Shown piece by piece: positions 16,669 to 24,316 of a stretch of DNA of 64,000 nucleotides. The notes beneath the pieces are model-generated. The model was not told the origin of the DNA. It ran no database searches and saw nothing but the letters and a program-made list of their open reading frames with translations. The number at the start of each line of letters is the position of its first letter. Within the stretch, counting starts at the first letter, position 1. Origin of the DNA: Streptomyces venezuelae (GTDB lineage: Bacteria; Actinomycetota; Actinomycetes; Streptomycetales; Streptomycetaceae); contig NZ_CP029189.1 of NCBI RefSeq assembly GCF_008642275.1, positions 372,001 through 436,000 on the forward strand, written 5' to 3'. A program made the translations under genes and the position numbers.

Positions 16669-16938
16669 TCAGCGGCTGTCTCCCGTCCAGTCCCAGTGGA
16701 CCGGATCCCCCGCGCGGCGGCGGTAGTGGGCGCGGCCGCCCGCTCCGTAGCGTCCTATCTCCGTGGGGAGCCTGGCCTCTTCGGCGAGCTGGGGCGCACC
16801 CCAGCCGGTGATGTCCAGGAGGAGCCCGTCGAGCGGCCCGCCGACCAGCTCGCCGTAGGTGTGTCCGGGGCGCGGTCCCGGATCGGGGTCCTCGTGGTCG
16901 GCGCCGTAGACCCGGCGCCGGAGCATCCTGTCGTCCAT
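16669..16938 (-). CDS. Small conserved hypothetical protein
   Basis: An 89-residue hydrophilic protein with the segments GHTYGELVGGPLDGLLLDITGW and HYRRRAGDPVHWDWTGD. This Trp-rich tail is seen in small Streptomyces proteins of unknown function. I do not recognise a characterised family and it has no signal peptide or membrane helix. It is convergent with the DoxX-like gene and divergent from the thioredoxin-like gene at 17057. Confidence 0.6.
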   Translation of the reverse strand: MDDRMLRRRVYGADHEDPDPGPRPGHTYGELVGGPLDGLLLDITGWGAPQLAEEARLPTEIGRYGAGGRAHYRRRAGDPVHWDWTGDSR

Positions 16939-17056
16939 ACCGCTCAGCTTCACAGCCGCCACTGACAACGGGCCCGGCTGCCGCGGCCCGGCGCGGCGGC
17001 GATGATGGGGTCCGCCCTCCCGATCCGGGGAGGTGCAGGAACGAGGAGCGACACGC

Positions 17057-17395
17057 ATGGCACGTCGGGTGCACCAACCACTGGAGGACCAGGAGTTCGA
17101 CTTCATCCTCTCGATGACGACCGGGCCCGTTCTCGCGTACTTCTGCGGCAGCTGGCCCAAGGCCGTCGAGGCGTGCCGCGCGATGGACGCCGTCGTCGGG
17201 GAGCTGGTCGAGGAGTACGGGACGCGGTTCACGGCCGTCCGCACCGACATGACCCGCTGCCCCGGCCCGACGAGGCGTTACGGGGTGACGGGTGCCCCCA
17301 CCGCCGTACTCGTCAAGGACGGCGAGGCGGTGGCGAGTCAGGCGGGGCCGATGACACGCGAGGAGTTCCGGACCTTCCTCGACGCCCACCTCTGA
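17057..17395 (+). CDS. Thioredoxin-fold protein lacking the CXXC site
   Basis: A 112-residue thioredoxin-like domain: beta strand VLAYFCGSW (25-33), strand FTAVRTDMT (59-66) and the cis-proline loop VTGAPT (77-82) before AVLVKDG. Where thioredoxins have W-C-G-P-C, this protein reads W33-P-K-A; single Cys residues lie at 30 and 40. It therefore cannot do standard dithiol exchange and is more likely a binding partner or a one-Cys enzyme. ATG 17057 is preceded by the weak AGGAGCGACACGC. Confidence 0.75.
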   Translation: MARRVHQPLEDQEFDFILSMTTGPVLAYFCGSWPKAVEACRAMDAVVGELVEEYGTRFTAVRTDMTRCPGPTRRYGVTGAPTAVLVKDGEAVASQAGPMTREEFRTFLDAHL

Positions 17396-17443
17396 GGGCT
17401 CCGCGGCGTCCCGGTGCTCCCGGTCTCCCCGCGCTCCGGGGCT

Positions 17444-17494
17444 GCCGGCGCTCCGGGGGTGCCGGCGCTCCGGGGGTGCCGGCGCTCCGGGGGT
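17444..17494. repeat. Three perfect tandem copies of a 17-bp unit
   Basis: Units 17444-17460, 17461-17477 and 17478-17494 are identical (GCCGGCGCTCCGGGGGT), with a decayed partial copy before them. The array lies between the ends of two convergent genes. Each unit contains a GCCGGC core, so it may fold and act as a transcriptional buffer. Confidence 0.8.
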
Positions 17495-17503
17495 GGAGCG
17501 GGA

Positions 17504-18523
17504 TCAGAGCAGGGCAACGGCCCGGCGTTCCAGGGCGAGCGAGCCGTCCACCAGGCCGGCGAGCTCGTCGAAGAGGACGCGCCGCTCCGGGGCGTCCGCG
17601 TCCGGGGCGGCCGCGCGGGCCAGCTCCGCGAGCCGGGACCAGTTGCCCGCCGAGTCGCGGAACAGGGCGGCCGCCTCCGGCCGTCCCGCGCGGTCGAGGA
17701 AGTCCGCGTACAGCGGGCGGGTGGCTCCGGGGGCGGTCCACTCCTCCTCCAGGCAGGCGTACAGCCGCCGGGTTCCCGCGAGGAAGGCCTCCGGGGAGCC
17801 GAAGCGCCGCTCCCAGCCGGTCCGGGTACGGACGTCGCGCAGCTGGGCCGCGAGCTTCTCCATCCCCGAGAAGCCGAAGTTGACGTCGAACCTGTTGCCC
17901 AGCACGGGTCCGGTGAGGCGGGCGGCCGTGGCGGCCACGGCCCCGTCGACGTCGGGGTCGCCGACGGCGGGGCCGCTGGGCACGAGCATCCGGTGGCGGC
18001 CCTTGCGATGGCCGGTCCAGGCCTCGCCGAACTCCCGCGCCGTGATCCGGTACGCGGCCGGGGCCCCGTCCTCGACGTACAGGCTGTCGCCCTCGTACCC
18101 GGCGAGGACCACGGTGTACGGGTCGGCGGCGGCCATCTCGTCCGGGGTACCGCCGTGCCACGGGAGCCGGGACCGGTCGACGGTGCAGAACACCGGCCGG
18201 CCGGCGTCCAGGGCGGCGTGCACGCGGTCCCAGCGGGGCCGCGATCCGTGGGTGACCTCGTAGGGGACGCGAAGCCGGTCGAGGGCGGCTTCCACCCAGG
18301 GATCGGGGTGGGCCTGCGCGACGATCGTCAGCAGGGGCGGATGCCCGGCGTACTCGAAGACGAAGTACATGAAGCCGATGCCGCCCGCGAGGCCCGCGAC
18401 CAGTTCCTCCTCGTACACGCTGCCGAGTGCGTGCCGGACGAGGGAGCTCTCACGGTGCCGCCCGGTGCCGAAGTCCTCGTAGAGGAGTCCGGCGGGCTTC
18501 GGCCGGGGTGCCTGCTCGGTCAT
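17504..18523 (-). CDS. BtrH N-terminal-domain / DUF4872 protein
   Basis: A 339-residue protein whose first half (about 20-150) resembles the BtrH N-terminal domain, a papain-like fold named after the butirosin side-chain acyltransferase; the second half is a helical DUF4872-type region. The conserved start of such proteins, an ESS-V-ALG stretch followed by GGIGFMYF, is present, but the usual Cys nucleophile position appears to be Ser (RESSLVRHALG). Catalysis is therefore doubtful. It is divergent from the DUF1304/TetR pair, and a dyad at 18547-18580 lies just before its ATG. Confidence 0.65.
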   Translation of the reverse strand: MTEQAPRPKPAGLLYEDFGTGRHRESSLVRHALGSVYEEELVAGLAGGIGFMYFVFEYAGHPPLLTIVAQAHPDPWVEAALDRLRVPYEVTHGSRPRWDRVHAALDAGRPVFCTVDRSRLPWHGGTPDEMAAADPYTVVLAGYEGDSLYVEDGAPAAYRITAREFGEAWTGHRKGRHRMLVPSGPAVGDPDVDGAVAATAARLTGPVLGNRFDVNFGFSGMEKLAAQLRDVRTRTGWERRFGSPEAFLAGTRRLYACLEEEWTAPGATRPLYADFLDRAGRPEAAALFRDSAGNWSRLAELARAAAPDADAPERRVLFDELAGLVDGSLALERRAVALL

Positions 18524-18546
18524 CGTGCCAGCGTAGCGGCGAGGTC

Positions 18547-18580
18547 GGACAACGCGACTTCCTGTACAGTTGTCCAGGAA
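18547..18580. promoter_or_regulatory. Overlapping dyads, probable TetR operator
   Basis: Two nested inverted repeats occupy the divergent region: GGACAAC (18547-18553) with GTTGTCC (18569-18575), and TTCCTG (18559-18564) with CAGGAA (18575-18580), the latter also having ACA/TGT inner arms. They are about 25 bases from the BtrH-like start and 100 bases from the DUF1304 start, where the TetR encoded at 19028 would be expected to bind. Confidence 0.5.
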
Positions 18581-18677
18581 ATACCGACGAGTAGGCAGGA
18601 GTGGCCCGGGCAGCCCCGGCACTCCGCCCGTCCCGCCGAAACCGAAACCGAAACCGACCCGAGAAGTGGAGGCGGCC

Positions 18678-19031
18678 ATGCACACGGTCGCTCAGATCCT
18701 GATCGGCCTCGTGGCCGCGCTGCACGTGTACTTCCTGGTCCTGGAGATGTTCCTGTGGCAGCGGCCCCCCGGCCGCGCCCTGTCCGGCTTCGACGCGGAC
18801 ACCGCCCGCCTCACCGCGCCGCTCGCCGCCAACCAGGGCCTCTACAACGGATTCCTCGCCGCCGGGCTGGTCTGGTCGCTCGTGATCGACTCGCTCGCCA
18901 CCCAGATCTTCTTCCTCGTCTGCGTGATCGTCGCCGGGGTCTACGGGGCCGCGACCGCCAACCGCCGGATCCTCGTGGCCCAGGCGCTGCCCGGTGCCCT
19001 CGCCCTCGTCGCGGCGCTGCTGGCCGCATGA
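18678..19031 (+). CDS. DUF1304 family membrane protein
   Basis: A 117-residue protein with four predicted transmembrane helices and the typical DUF1304 pattern: HVYFLVLEMFLW near the start, then ANQGLYNGFLAAGL and a C-terminal hydrophobic pair. Function is unknown; such genes commonly neighbour TetR regulators. ATG 18678 follows GTGGAGG. Its stop overlaps the TetR start (ATGA), so the two are one operon. Confidence 0.85.
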   Translation: MHTVAQILIGLVAALHVYFLVLEMFLWQRPPGRALSGFDADTARLTAPLAANQGLYNGFLAAGLVWSLVIDSLATQIFFLVCVIVAGVYGAATANRRILVAQALPGALALVAALLAA

Positions 19032-19672
19032 GTCCGCAGTTCCCGCGCGCGGACACCTCCCGGGCGGACGACGCCCGGGCTGAGGACCCCCGTACGGCCC
19101 GGACGAAGGCGCGGCTGCGCGAGAGCCTGCTGGCCGAGTGCGCCGACCGGCCGCTCGCCGGGGTCAGCGTTTCGGCGGTGGTGCGCCGGGCCGGAGTCGG
19201 CCGAGCCACCTTCTACCTGCACTACGAGGACCTCACCGCGCTCGCCGTGGACGCGTGCGCGGACGTGGTGCACGCGGCGGTCGACGCCCTGCACGCCTGG
19301 CAGACCGGCCCGTCGCCGCTTCCCCCGGCCCGGCCGCCCGCGGCGCTGGCCGCGTTCCTGGCGGAGGCGGCCGACCGGGCGGCGCTCTACCGGACCCTGC
19401 TGCTCCCGGGTGGCGGCGGCCCGCTCGGCAGGCGTCTGCACCGGGAACTGCGCGCCCGGGCCCGGGCGGAACGGGCGGCGGTGGGCGCCCCGCAGCCCGA
19501 GCTGGTCGCGTCGGCGGTCGCGGCCGCGTTCACCGGCGTCCTCGCGGACTGGCTGCACGAGGACATCCGGGCGGATCCGGGGACCCTGGCGGACCACCTG
19601 TGGCGGCTGCTCCTGGCCCTCCACCGCGCGGTCGGGCCCGCCGGCGGACCGGAGGGGGCCCGCGCGCGGTAG
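19028..19672 (+). CDS. TetR-family transcriptional regulator
   Basis: A 214-residue TetR regulator. The HTH lies at about residues 24-70, with VSVSAVVRRAGVGRATFYLHY as turn and recognition helix; the C-terminal ligand domain is alanine/arginine-rich. The first 23 residues form a charged extension (RADDARAEDPR). It is translationally coupled to DUF1304 and probably autoregulates through the 18547-18580 dyads. A strong bidirectional terminator follows at 19692-19724. Confidence 0.9.
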   Translation: MSPQFPRADTSRADDARAEDPRTARTKARLRESLLAECADRPLAGVSVSAVVRRAGVGRATFYLHYEDLTALAVDACADVVHAAVDALHAWQTGPSPLPPARPPAALAAFLAEAADRAALYRTLLLPGGGGPLGRRLHRELRARARAERAAVGAPQPELVASAVAAAFTGVLADWLHEDIRADPGTLADHLWRLLLALHRAVGPAGGPEGARAR

Positions 19673-19691
19673 CGGAGCCGCCCGGAACGCG

Positions 19692-19724
19692 CGGGGCCCC
19701 GCCGGGTAAACCGGCGGGGCCCCG
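19692..19724. terminator. Bidirectional hairpin terminator
   Basis: A perfect 14-bp GC stem (19692-19705 with 19711-19724) with loop GTAAA. It lies between the convergent TetR and cold-shock genes and would serve both. It lacks a U-tract, as is common in Streptomyces. Confidence 0.85.
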
Positions 19725-19751
19725 TGTCACGGGCTCGGCTCGTGAAGTGGA

Positions 19752-19958
19752 CTACCTGAGGGGTACCACCTTCTCGGCCTGCGGGCCCTTGGGGCCCTGG
19801 GAGACGGAGTACTCGACGCGCGCGTTCTCCTCCAGCGACTTGAACCCGGTGGTCTCGATCGCGGAGAAGTGCACGAACACGTCGGGGCCACCGTCGTCCT
19901 GCTGGATGAAGCCGAACCCCTTCTCCGAGTTGAACCACTTCACGATGCCTGTTGCCAT
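19752..19958 (-). CDS. Cold-shock-domain protein (CspA family)
   Basis: A 68-residue single OB-fold protein with RNP1 KGFGFI (13-18) and RNP2 VFVHF (27-31), binding single-stranded RNA/DNA as a chaperone. Length and the [10 protein letters not shown] start are standard for actinobacterial CspA-type proteins. More than 200 bases separate it from the next upstream gene, leaving room for a long 5' leader, which is typical of cold-shock genes. A DEAD-box helicase lies close by (21252); the two act in the same process but are not in one operon. Confidence 0.95.
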   Translation of the reverse strand: MATGIVKWFNSEKGFGFIQQDDGGPDVFVHFSAIETTGFKSLEENARVEYSVSQGPKGPQAEKVVPLR

Positions 19959-20064
19959 CTGGCTGATCCTTCACAACGTTCCACTGCGGGCCGCACGCGC
20001 GGCCGTCTCGATCCTGCCCAACGGTCCCGCGGAGCACACGCTGGACGCGGCCGTCCGGGGCGCG

Positions 20065-20086
20065 GCGCAGATTCGAACTTCTGCGC
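20065..20086. terminator. Hairpin between small membrane gene and csp gene
   Basis: Perfect 7-bp arms GCGCAGA (20065-20071) and TCTGCGC (20080-20086) around TTCGAACT. It is 90 bases after the stop of the 20176-20544 gene and 107 bases before the cold-shock ATG, both on the minus strand. It may be a terminator for the first or a leader structure of the second. Confidence 0.4.
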
Positions 20087-20175
20087 GCCTTGTCCGTGAA
20101 AAGAGGGAGGGGCCCCGTCCCACGGCTCCCGAGAGCCGCCCGGGCGGGGCCGCCGCCTCCCGGCCCGGGCACCCG

Positions 20176-20544
20176 TCACGTGGCGTTGTCGGCAGCGGGC
20201 AGCGGCGCGGCCGCCCGGGGCCGAGGCGCCGCGGCGCGGGCCCGCCGAGGCCCGCCGACGCGGCAGCCGAGGCAGTCGGCGTGCCCGGCGTGGGCGCGGG
20301 CGTCCCGGACGCGCCAGTCCCAGTCGGCCTCGGGCCTGGGCCCGCTGGGCTTGCCCCACCCGGCGAGGTGCAGCACCCAGGTGACGATCCCCGCCACGGC
20401 GACGACGCCGAGGCCGATCCAGATCCCGGGGACCCAGGCCGCGCACACGGCGGCGCCCGCCCCCGCGAAGCCCAGCAGGGCCAGGGTGGTTCCGGTCCAG
20501 CCGGCCACCGTGTGGCCGAGGTCTACGTGGCCGTGCGCGCTCAT
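20176..20544 (-). CDS. Small membrane protein of unknown function
   Basis: A 122-residue protein with two transmembrane helices (about residues 17-36 and 40-62) and a basic, alanine/proline-rich tail containing a CLGC pair. The N-terminal HGHVDLGHTVAGWTG resembles a group of short Streptomyces membrane proteins annotated only as hypothetical. It is divergent from the MarR gene across an AT-rich region packed with half-sites, so it is probably under MarR control. Confidence 0.7.
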   Translation of the reverse strand: MSAHGHVDLGHTVAGWTGTTLALLGFAGAGAAVCAAWVPGIWIGLGVVAVAGIVTWVLHLAGWGKPSGPRPEADWDWRVRDARAHAGHADCLGCRVGGPRRARAAAPRPRAAAPLPAADNAT

Positions 20545-20589
20545 GGCTCTCCCTGGTCGGGCCTACGGCAGTAGGCTCGGAAGCGTGAA

Positions 20590-20640
20590 GCTTATTTCGC
20601 AAGATAAGCATCTCAGTCACTAAGTAACTTAGATACTAAG
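20590..20640. promoter_or_regulatory. MarR operator cluster
   Basis: GCTTAT (20590-20595) pairs with ATAAGC (20604-20609). Downstream, CTAAG-TAA-CTTAG-ATA-CTAAG (20620-20640) gives two overlapping perfect dyads. The last half-site overlaps the AAGGAG ribosome site of the MarR gene. The block is the most AT-rich stretch nearby and lies in the divergent gap, fitting autorepression and control of the membrane gene. Confidence 0.65.
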
Positions 20641-20650
20641 GAGTATTTGG

Positions 20651-21145
20651 ATGCAGGGCAAGACCCGCCCCCCGGCCACGGCCGGCGAGGCGATTTCGCG
20701 CATGGACCAGTACGTCGCCCTGGGCATCGTCGGCCAGCAGGAGGTGGCGCAGCTACTCGGGCTCAACGTCACCGACCTGACCTGCCTGGGCCACATCCTG
20801 GGCGCCGGGGACACCCCGCTCGCCGCCGGCGACCTCGCCGGACTGCTGGACCTCACCACCGGAGCCGTCACCGGGGTGCTCAACCGCCTCGAACGCGCCG
20901 GATACGCGCGGCGCGTCCCGGACCCGGCCGACCGGCGCCGGGTCCGGGTGGTGGCCGACCCCGCGGCCGCCGCCCGGGTCGTCGCCGTCTACCAGCCGAT
21001 GTACGACCGGCTGGCGACCCTCTTCGCCGACTACACCCCCGACGAGATCGCCGTGATCGCCGACTGGTTCGGCCGCGCGGCGGTCGAGATCCGCGCGCAC
21101 TGCGCGCAGGTGCGGTCCGGGAAACTGACGGCCGGGGAGGCCTAG
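20651..21145 (+). CDS. MarR-family transcriptional regulator
   Basis: A 164-residue MarR protein with the winged helix at about residues 58-105 (LAGLLDLTTGAVTGVLNRLERAG then DRRRVRV as the wing) flanked by dimerisation helices. ATG 20651 follows AAGGAG. The operator-like cluster at 20590-20640 overlaps its own translation start region, indicating autorepression. The divergent small membrane protein is the likely second target. Effector unknown; MarR proteins commonly sense phenolics or oxidants. Confidence 0.9.
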   Translation: MQGKTRPPATAGEAISRMDQYVALGIVGQQEVAQLLGLNVTDLTCLGHILGAGDTPLAAGDLAGLLDLTTGAVTGVLNRLERAGYARRVPDPADRRRVRVVADPAAAARVVAVYQPMYDRLATLFADYTPDEIAVIADWFGRAAVEIRAHCAQVRSGKLTAGEA

Positions 21146-21251
21146 GGGGTGTCCACAGGACCTCTCTTTCGGATCCTGCCGCACTGGTACCATGGGCGGT
21201 TGACCATCTGCTTCTCGCTTCCCTCTTACTCACTGCTTCGAAAGGTCCTGC

Positions 21252-22730
21252 ATGAGGAACCCGTCAGCTCATGGGCGCTTCGGTGTGAAGGGCGGTGCCA
21301 AGGCCGGTCCCCGGACCCCCGCCAAGGCCGCCCGCACCCTCGGCCCGCAGGGTGAGTTCACGATGCACGCGCCGAAGGAGCCGGCGCTGGCGCCGGTGGA
21401 GTCCTTCGCCGAGCTCGACCTGCCCCTTGAGCTGGTGGAGACCATGGCCTCGCTGGCCGTGACGGAGCCGTTCCCGATCCAGGCCGCGACGCTCCCGAAC
21501 GCGCTGGCCGGCCGGGACGTCCTCGGCCGCGGCCGCACCGGCTCGGGCAAGACCCTGGCGTTCGGCCTGGCGCTGCTGGCCCGTACGGCGGGGCAGCAGG
21601 CGGACCCGAAGCGTCCGCTGGCGCTGGTCCTCGTACCGACGCGCGAGCTGGCACAGCAGGTGACCGAGGCGCTGGAGCCGTACGCCGCCGCTCTGAAGCT
21701 GCGGATGGCCACCGTGGTCGGCGGGCTGTCCATCGGCCGCCAGGTGAGCTCCCTGCGCACCGGCGCCGAGGTCGTGGTCGCCACCCCCGGGCGGCTCAGC
21801 GACCTGGTGGGGCGGCGGGACGTGCACCTGGAGCGCGTGAAGATCACCGTGCTCGACGAGGCCGACCAGATGTGCGACATGGGCTTCATGCCGCAGGTCA
21901 CCGAGATCCTGGACCAGGTGCACCACGCGGGCCAGCGCATGCTGTTCTCGGCGACCCTGGACCGCAACGTCGACCAGCTCGTCCGCACGTACCTGAAGGA
22001 CCCGGTCTCGCACTCCGTGGACCCGCAGGCGGGCGCGGTGTCCACCATGGACCACCACGTGCTGCACATCCACGCGGCCGACAAGGTCTCGGCGGCGACC
22101 GAGATCGCGGCCCGGGACAACCGGGTACTGATGTTCCTCGACACCAAGCACGGCGTCGACCAGTTCGTGAAGCACCTGCGGGCCATGGGCGTACGGGCGG
22201 AGGGCCTGCACAGCGGCAAGTCGCAGCCGCAGCGCACCCGGACCCTGGCCCAGTTCAAGAGCGGAGCCGTCACCGTGCTGGTCGCGACGAACGTCGCCGC
22301 ACGCGGTATCCACATCGACGACCTCGACCTCGTGGTCAACGTCGACCCGCCCGCCGACCACAAGGACTACCTGCACCGGGGTGGCCGCACCGCCCGGGCC
22401 GGCGAGTCCGGTCGGGTCGTCACCCTCGTCACCCCGAACCAGCGCCGGGACATGGTCCGCCTGCTCTCCGACGCCCGGATCCGGCCGACGATCACGCAGG
22501 TGCGCTCCGGCGAGGCGGCACTGACCCGCATCACCGGCGCCAAGACCCCGCCCGGGGTCCCGCTGGCCGGCTCCGCGCCGACCGACGCCAAGGGCAAGCC
22601 CTCGGGTTCGGACCTGGCCTTCCGCGGCATCGGTACCCGCCCGGGCCGGGGCAAGGAGTCCCGCAAGACGATCGAAGCCCGCCAGCAGGCCGAGGCCCGC
22701 CGCGCGGCCCGGGTACGCCGGGGCGTCTAG
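21252..22730 (+). CDS. DEAD-box ATP-dependent RNA helicase
   Basis: A 492-residue helicase that unwinds RNA secondary structure, probably in ribosome assembly or cold adaptation. It has a Q-motif region (FAELDLP to PFPIQ, 52-77), Walker A GRTGSGKT (94-101), PTREL, TPGR, the DEAD box in VLDEADQM, SAT, and C-terminal-domain motifs GIHIDDLDLVVNVDPP and HRGGRTARAG. The N-terminal 40 residues and C-terminal tail are basic and disordered and could bind RNA. ATG 21252 follows GAAAGG. It is a single-gene unit between the MarR gene and a convergent gene. Confidence 0.93.
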   Translation: MRNPSAHGRFGVKGGAKAGPRTPAKAARTLGPQGEFTMHAPKEPALAPVESFAELDLPLELVETMASLAVTEPFPIQAATLPNALAGRDVLGRGRTGSGKTLAFGLALLARTAGQQADPKRPLALVLVPTRELAQQVTEALEPYAAALKLRMATVVGGLSIGRQVSSLRTGAEVVVATPGRLSDLVGRRDVHLERVKITVLDEADQMCDMGFMPQVTEILDQVHHAGQRMLFSATLDRNVDQLVRTYLKDPVSHSVDPQAGAVSTMDHHVLHIHAADKVSAATEIAARDNRVLMFLDTKHGVDQFVKHLRAMGVRAEGLHSGKSQPQRTRTLAQFKSGAVTVLVATNVAARGIHIDDLDLVVNVDPPADHKDYLHRGGRTARAGESGRVVTLVTPNQRRDMVRLLSDARIRPTITQVRSGEAALTRITGAKTPPGVPLAGSAPTDAKGKPSGSDLAFRGIGTRPGRGKESRKTIEARQQAEARRAARVRRGV

Positions 22731-22788
22731 GCAGTCGCCTTCGCATCGCGGCGGCCGGGGCCGCGGCGGAGGGGTCCCCGCCACCGGT

Positions 22789-23328
22789 TCAGAGCGCGCC
22801 GCCCCGGCGCAGGCGTTCGGCGGCCGCGTTGCGGACGCGGCGGGTGCGGGCGTCGGTGGCCAGCAGCGTCAGTGCCTCGTGCGAGGTGAGCAGGCGGGCG
22901 GCCGTGCGCTGGCACCAGTCGGAGGCGGCGGTCAGCTCCTCGGCGGACCAGGGCTCGCCGCTGCCGACGGCCTTGAGCAGGTTCCACTCCCGGAGCCTGC
23001 GCTCGGGAAAGGCCCGGCCGGCCAGCGCTGCGGCCATGGCCCCGGCCCAGGCGGGGAACTCCTCGTCCGCGAGCAGCTGTAGGGCGCGCCGGTCGAGGTG
23101 GGTGACCACCGCACTCTCGGCCATCACCCGGTCCGGATCACGCAGCACGGCGGCCACGACCTCCGCCTCGGACCCCGCGCCGGGGCCGGGCGCGGCGGCC
23201 AGGGACTCCAGGTGGCGGGCGTAGCGCCAGTGCTCGGGTGGCTCGTCGTCCGGGCCGTGCTCCGGGTCCCGCGCCGGTATGTCCGTGGCCGGTCGCTGCT
23301 GGTCGTTTGCTCTCCCCATGCCACCCAT
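22789..23328 (-). CDS. Hypothetical alpha-helical protein
   Basis: A 179-residue protein: a charged, proline-rich N-terminus (to about residue 35) and a helical remainder with HEAT/LRV-like segments (VAAVLRDPDRVMAESAVVTHL, TDARTRRVRNAAAERL). It may be a short solenoid, reminiscent of the larger repeat protein at 9656-10993, but similarity is only in pattern. ATG 23328 follows GGGGAG at 10 bases; an ATG three codons later is equally plausible. Convergent with the helicase gene. Confidence 0.55.
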   Translation of the reverse strand: MGGMGRANDQQRPATDIPARDPEHGPDDEPPEHWRYARHLESLAAAPGPGAGSEAEVVAAVLRDPDRVMAESAVVTHLDRRALQLLADEEFPAWAGAMAAALAGRAFPERRLREWNLLKAVGSGEPWSAEELTAASDWCQRTAARLLTSHEALTLLATDARTRRVRNAAAERLRRGGAL

Positions 23329-23379
23329 TCCACACGATCTCCCCGCGCGGCCGTCGGCCAGGGTGCCGTCAGGGCCTGT

Positions 23380-23649
23380 TCAGCGGTGCGGCGCCGGCAT
23401 CAGGGCTTCGGCACCGACCGGTCGGTAGCCCGCGGCCTGGAAGGCCCGGACGCTGCGCGCGTCGCCGGTCGCCTGCTGGGACCGGACCGGCTGCCCGTCG
23501 GGGACGAGGTGGCGGGCGGCGCGGGCCAGCTCCCGGCCCAGCCAGCAATGGCGCGCGCCCTCGTCCACCTCGGGCAGGATGGTCGGGCCGGGGCGTCGCG
23601 GAGAGCCGGTCCCTTCGGAGCGGCCGTGGGTGCGGACGCACACACGCAC
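23380..23649 (-). pseudogene. GNAT acetyltransferase C-terminal remnant
   Basis: This 89-codon frame reads like the second half of a GNAT N-acetyltransferase: ILPEVDEGARHCWLGRELAR corresponds to strand beta4 and the acetyl-CoA loop (normally R/Q-x-x-G-x-G/A, here degenerate as RHCWLG), and ARSVRAFQAAGYRPVGAEAL to the closing strand-helix-strand. The N-terminal half of the domain is missing; its place is taken by the SRPBCC gene that stops 19 bases upstream. I read it as a decayed or truncated gene rather than a functional enzyme. A short intact protein of other function cannot be excluded. Confidence 0.4.
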
Positions 23650-23668
23650 CGGCTCTCCGTGCCGCGTC

Positions 23669-24172
23669 TCAGAGTTCGCCGGCCTCCTCCTCGGCCTCCG
23701 GCAGTGGAGCGCCGGTCTCCAGCAGGGTCTTGAGGCTGGACGCCAGCATCGGCCAGGCCCGTGAGCACATGCCGATCAGTGTTCCGCCGGGGGCGAAGCC
23801 CTCGTGCAGGATGGTCAGCCGGGCGAGGGCGTCGCCGACGGGCTCGATCTCGTACGTCACCTTCGTACGGCGCTCCTTCGCCAGTTCGGCCCGCAGTTCC
23901 TCACCGATCCCGACCGAGGCCGCCCACTGTGGGGTGAAGGTGTGCCAGGTGTAGGAGAGCCGGCGGTCCGGGACGCAGTCGAGGACCACCTGTTCGGGGT
24001 CGCTGGTACGGGCCCCCCGCTCGACCCAGTCCATCGGCGAGCCCACCGCCCAGTCGGTCTCGAAGCTCAGGCCCCAGTACCGGCGGGTGAAGGCGGGCTC
24101 GGTGAGGGCCTGCCAGACCCTGGCGGGATCGGCCTGGATGTACAGGGTGTAGGTGATCGCGCTGTCGCTCAT
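23669..24172 (-). CDS. SRPBCC/AHSA1-like START-fold protein
   Basis: A 167-residue protein of the AHSA1-type START/Bet v1 fold: ITYTLYIQADPARVWQALTEP at the start, then GLSFETDWAVGSPMDW and SYTWHTF strands and a long C-terminal helix (SRAWPMLASSLKTLLETG). The fold makes a hydrophobic ligand cavity; roles in this group range from Hsp90 co-chaperone-like to stress responses. Commonly such genes pair with ArsR regulators, but none is adjacent here. ATG 24172 lies just after a 7-bp tandem repeat (24189-24209) in its promoter region. Confidence 0.85.
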   Translation of the reverse strand: MSDSAITYTLYIQADPARVWQALTEPAFTRRYWGLSFETDWAVGSPMDWVERGARTSDPEQVVLDCVPDRRLSYTWHTFTPQWAASVGIGEELRAELAKERRTKVTYEIEPVGDALARLTILHEGFAPGGTLIGMCSRAWPMLASSLKTLLETGAPLPEAEEEAGEL

Positions 24173-24188
24173 GGCCCCATGCTGCGGG

Positions 24189-24209
24189 ACCGCGGACCGC
24201 GGACCGCGG
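24189..24209. repeat. 7-bp tandem repeat, three copies
   Basis: ACCGCGG repeated three times without error, 17 bases upstream of the SRPBCC start. Each unit contains the CCGCGG palindrome. It may be a slipped-strand expansion within the 5' region. Confidence 0.7.
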
Positions 24210-24224
24210 ATTTCCCGATCATGG

Positions 24225-24271
24225 CGGCGGCCCGGGGCGGGGCCGTACGCACGCCCCGCCCCGGGCCGCCG
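24225..24271. terminator. Very strong hairpin terminator
   Basis: Arms 24225-24243 and 24253-24271 form a perfect 19-bp GC stem with a 9-base loop. It lies 46 bases after the stop of the Nudix gene on the minus strand and before the SRPBCC start, so it should insulate the two. Confidence 0.85.
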
Positions 24272-24316
24272 GATCCGTTCTCCCACGCCGCCGACGTACG
24301 GAGTGCTCCCGGCATC

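Noticed and set aside
17444-17494. Short tandem repeats considered as a CRISPR array
   Set aside because: Units are contiguous without spacers and only 17 bp; no cas gene is present in the window.
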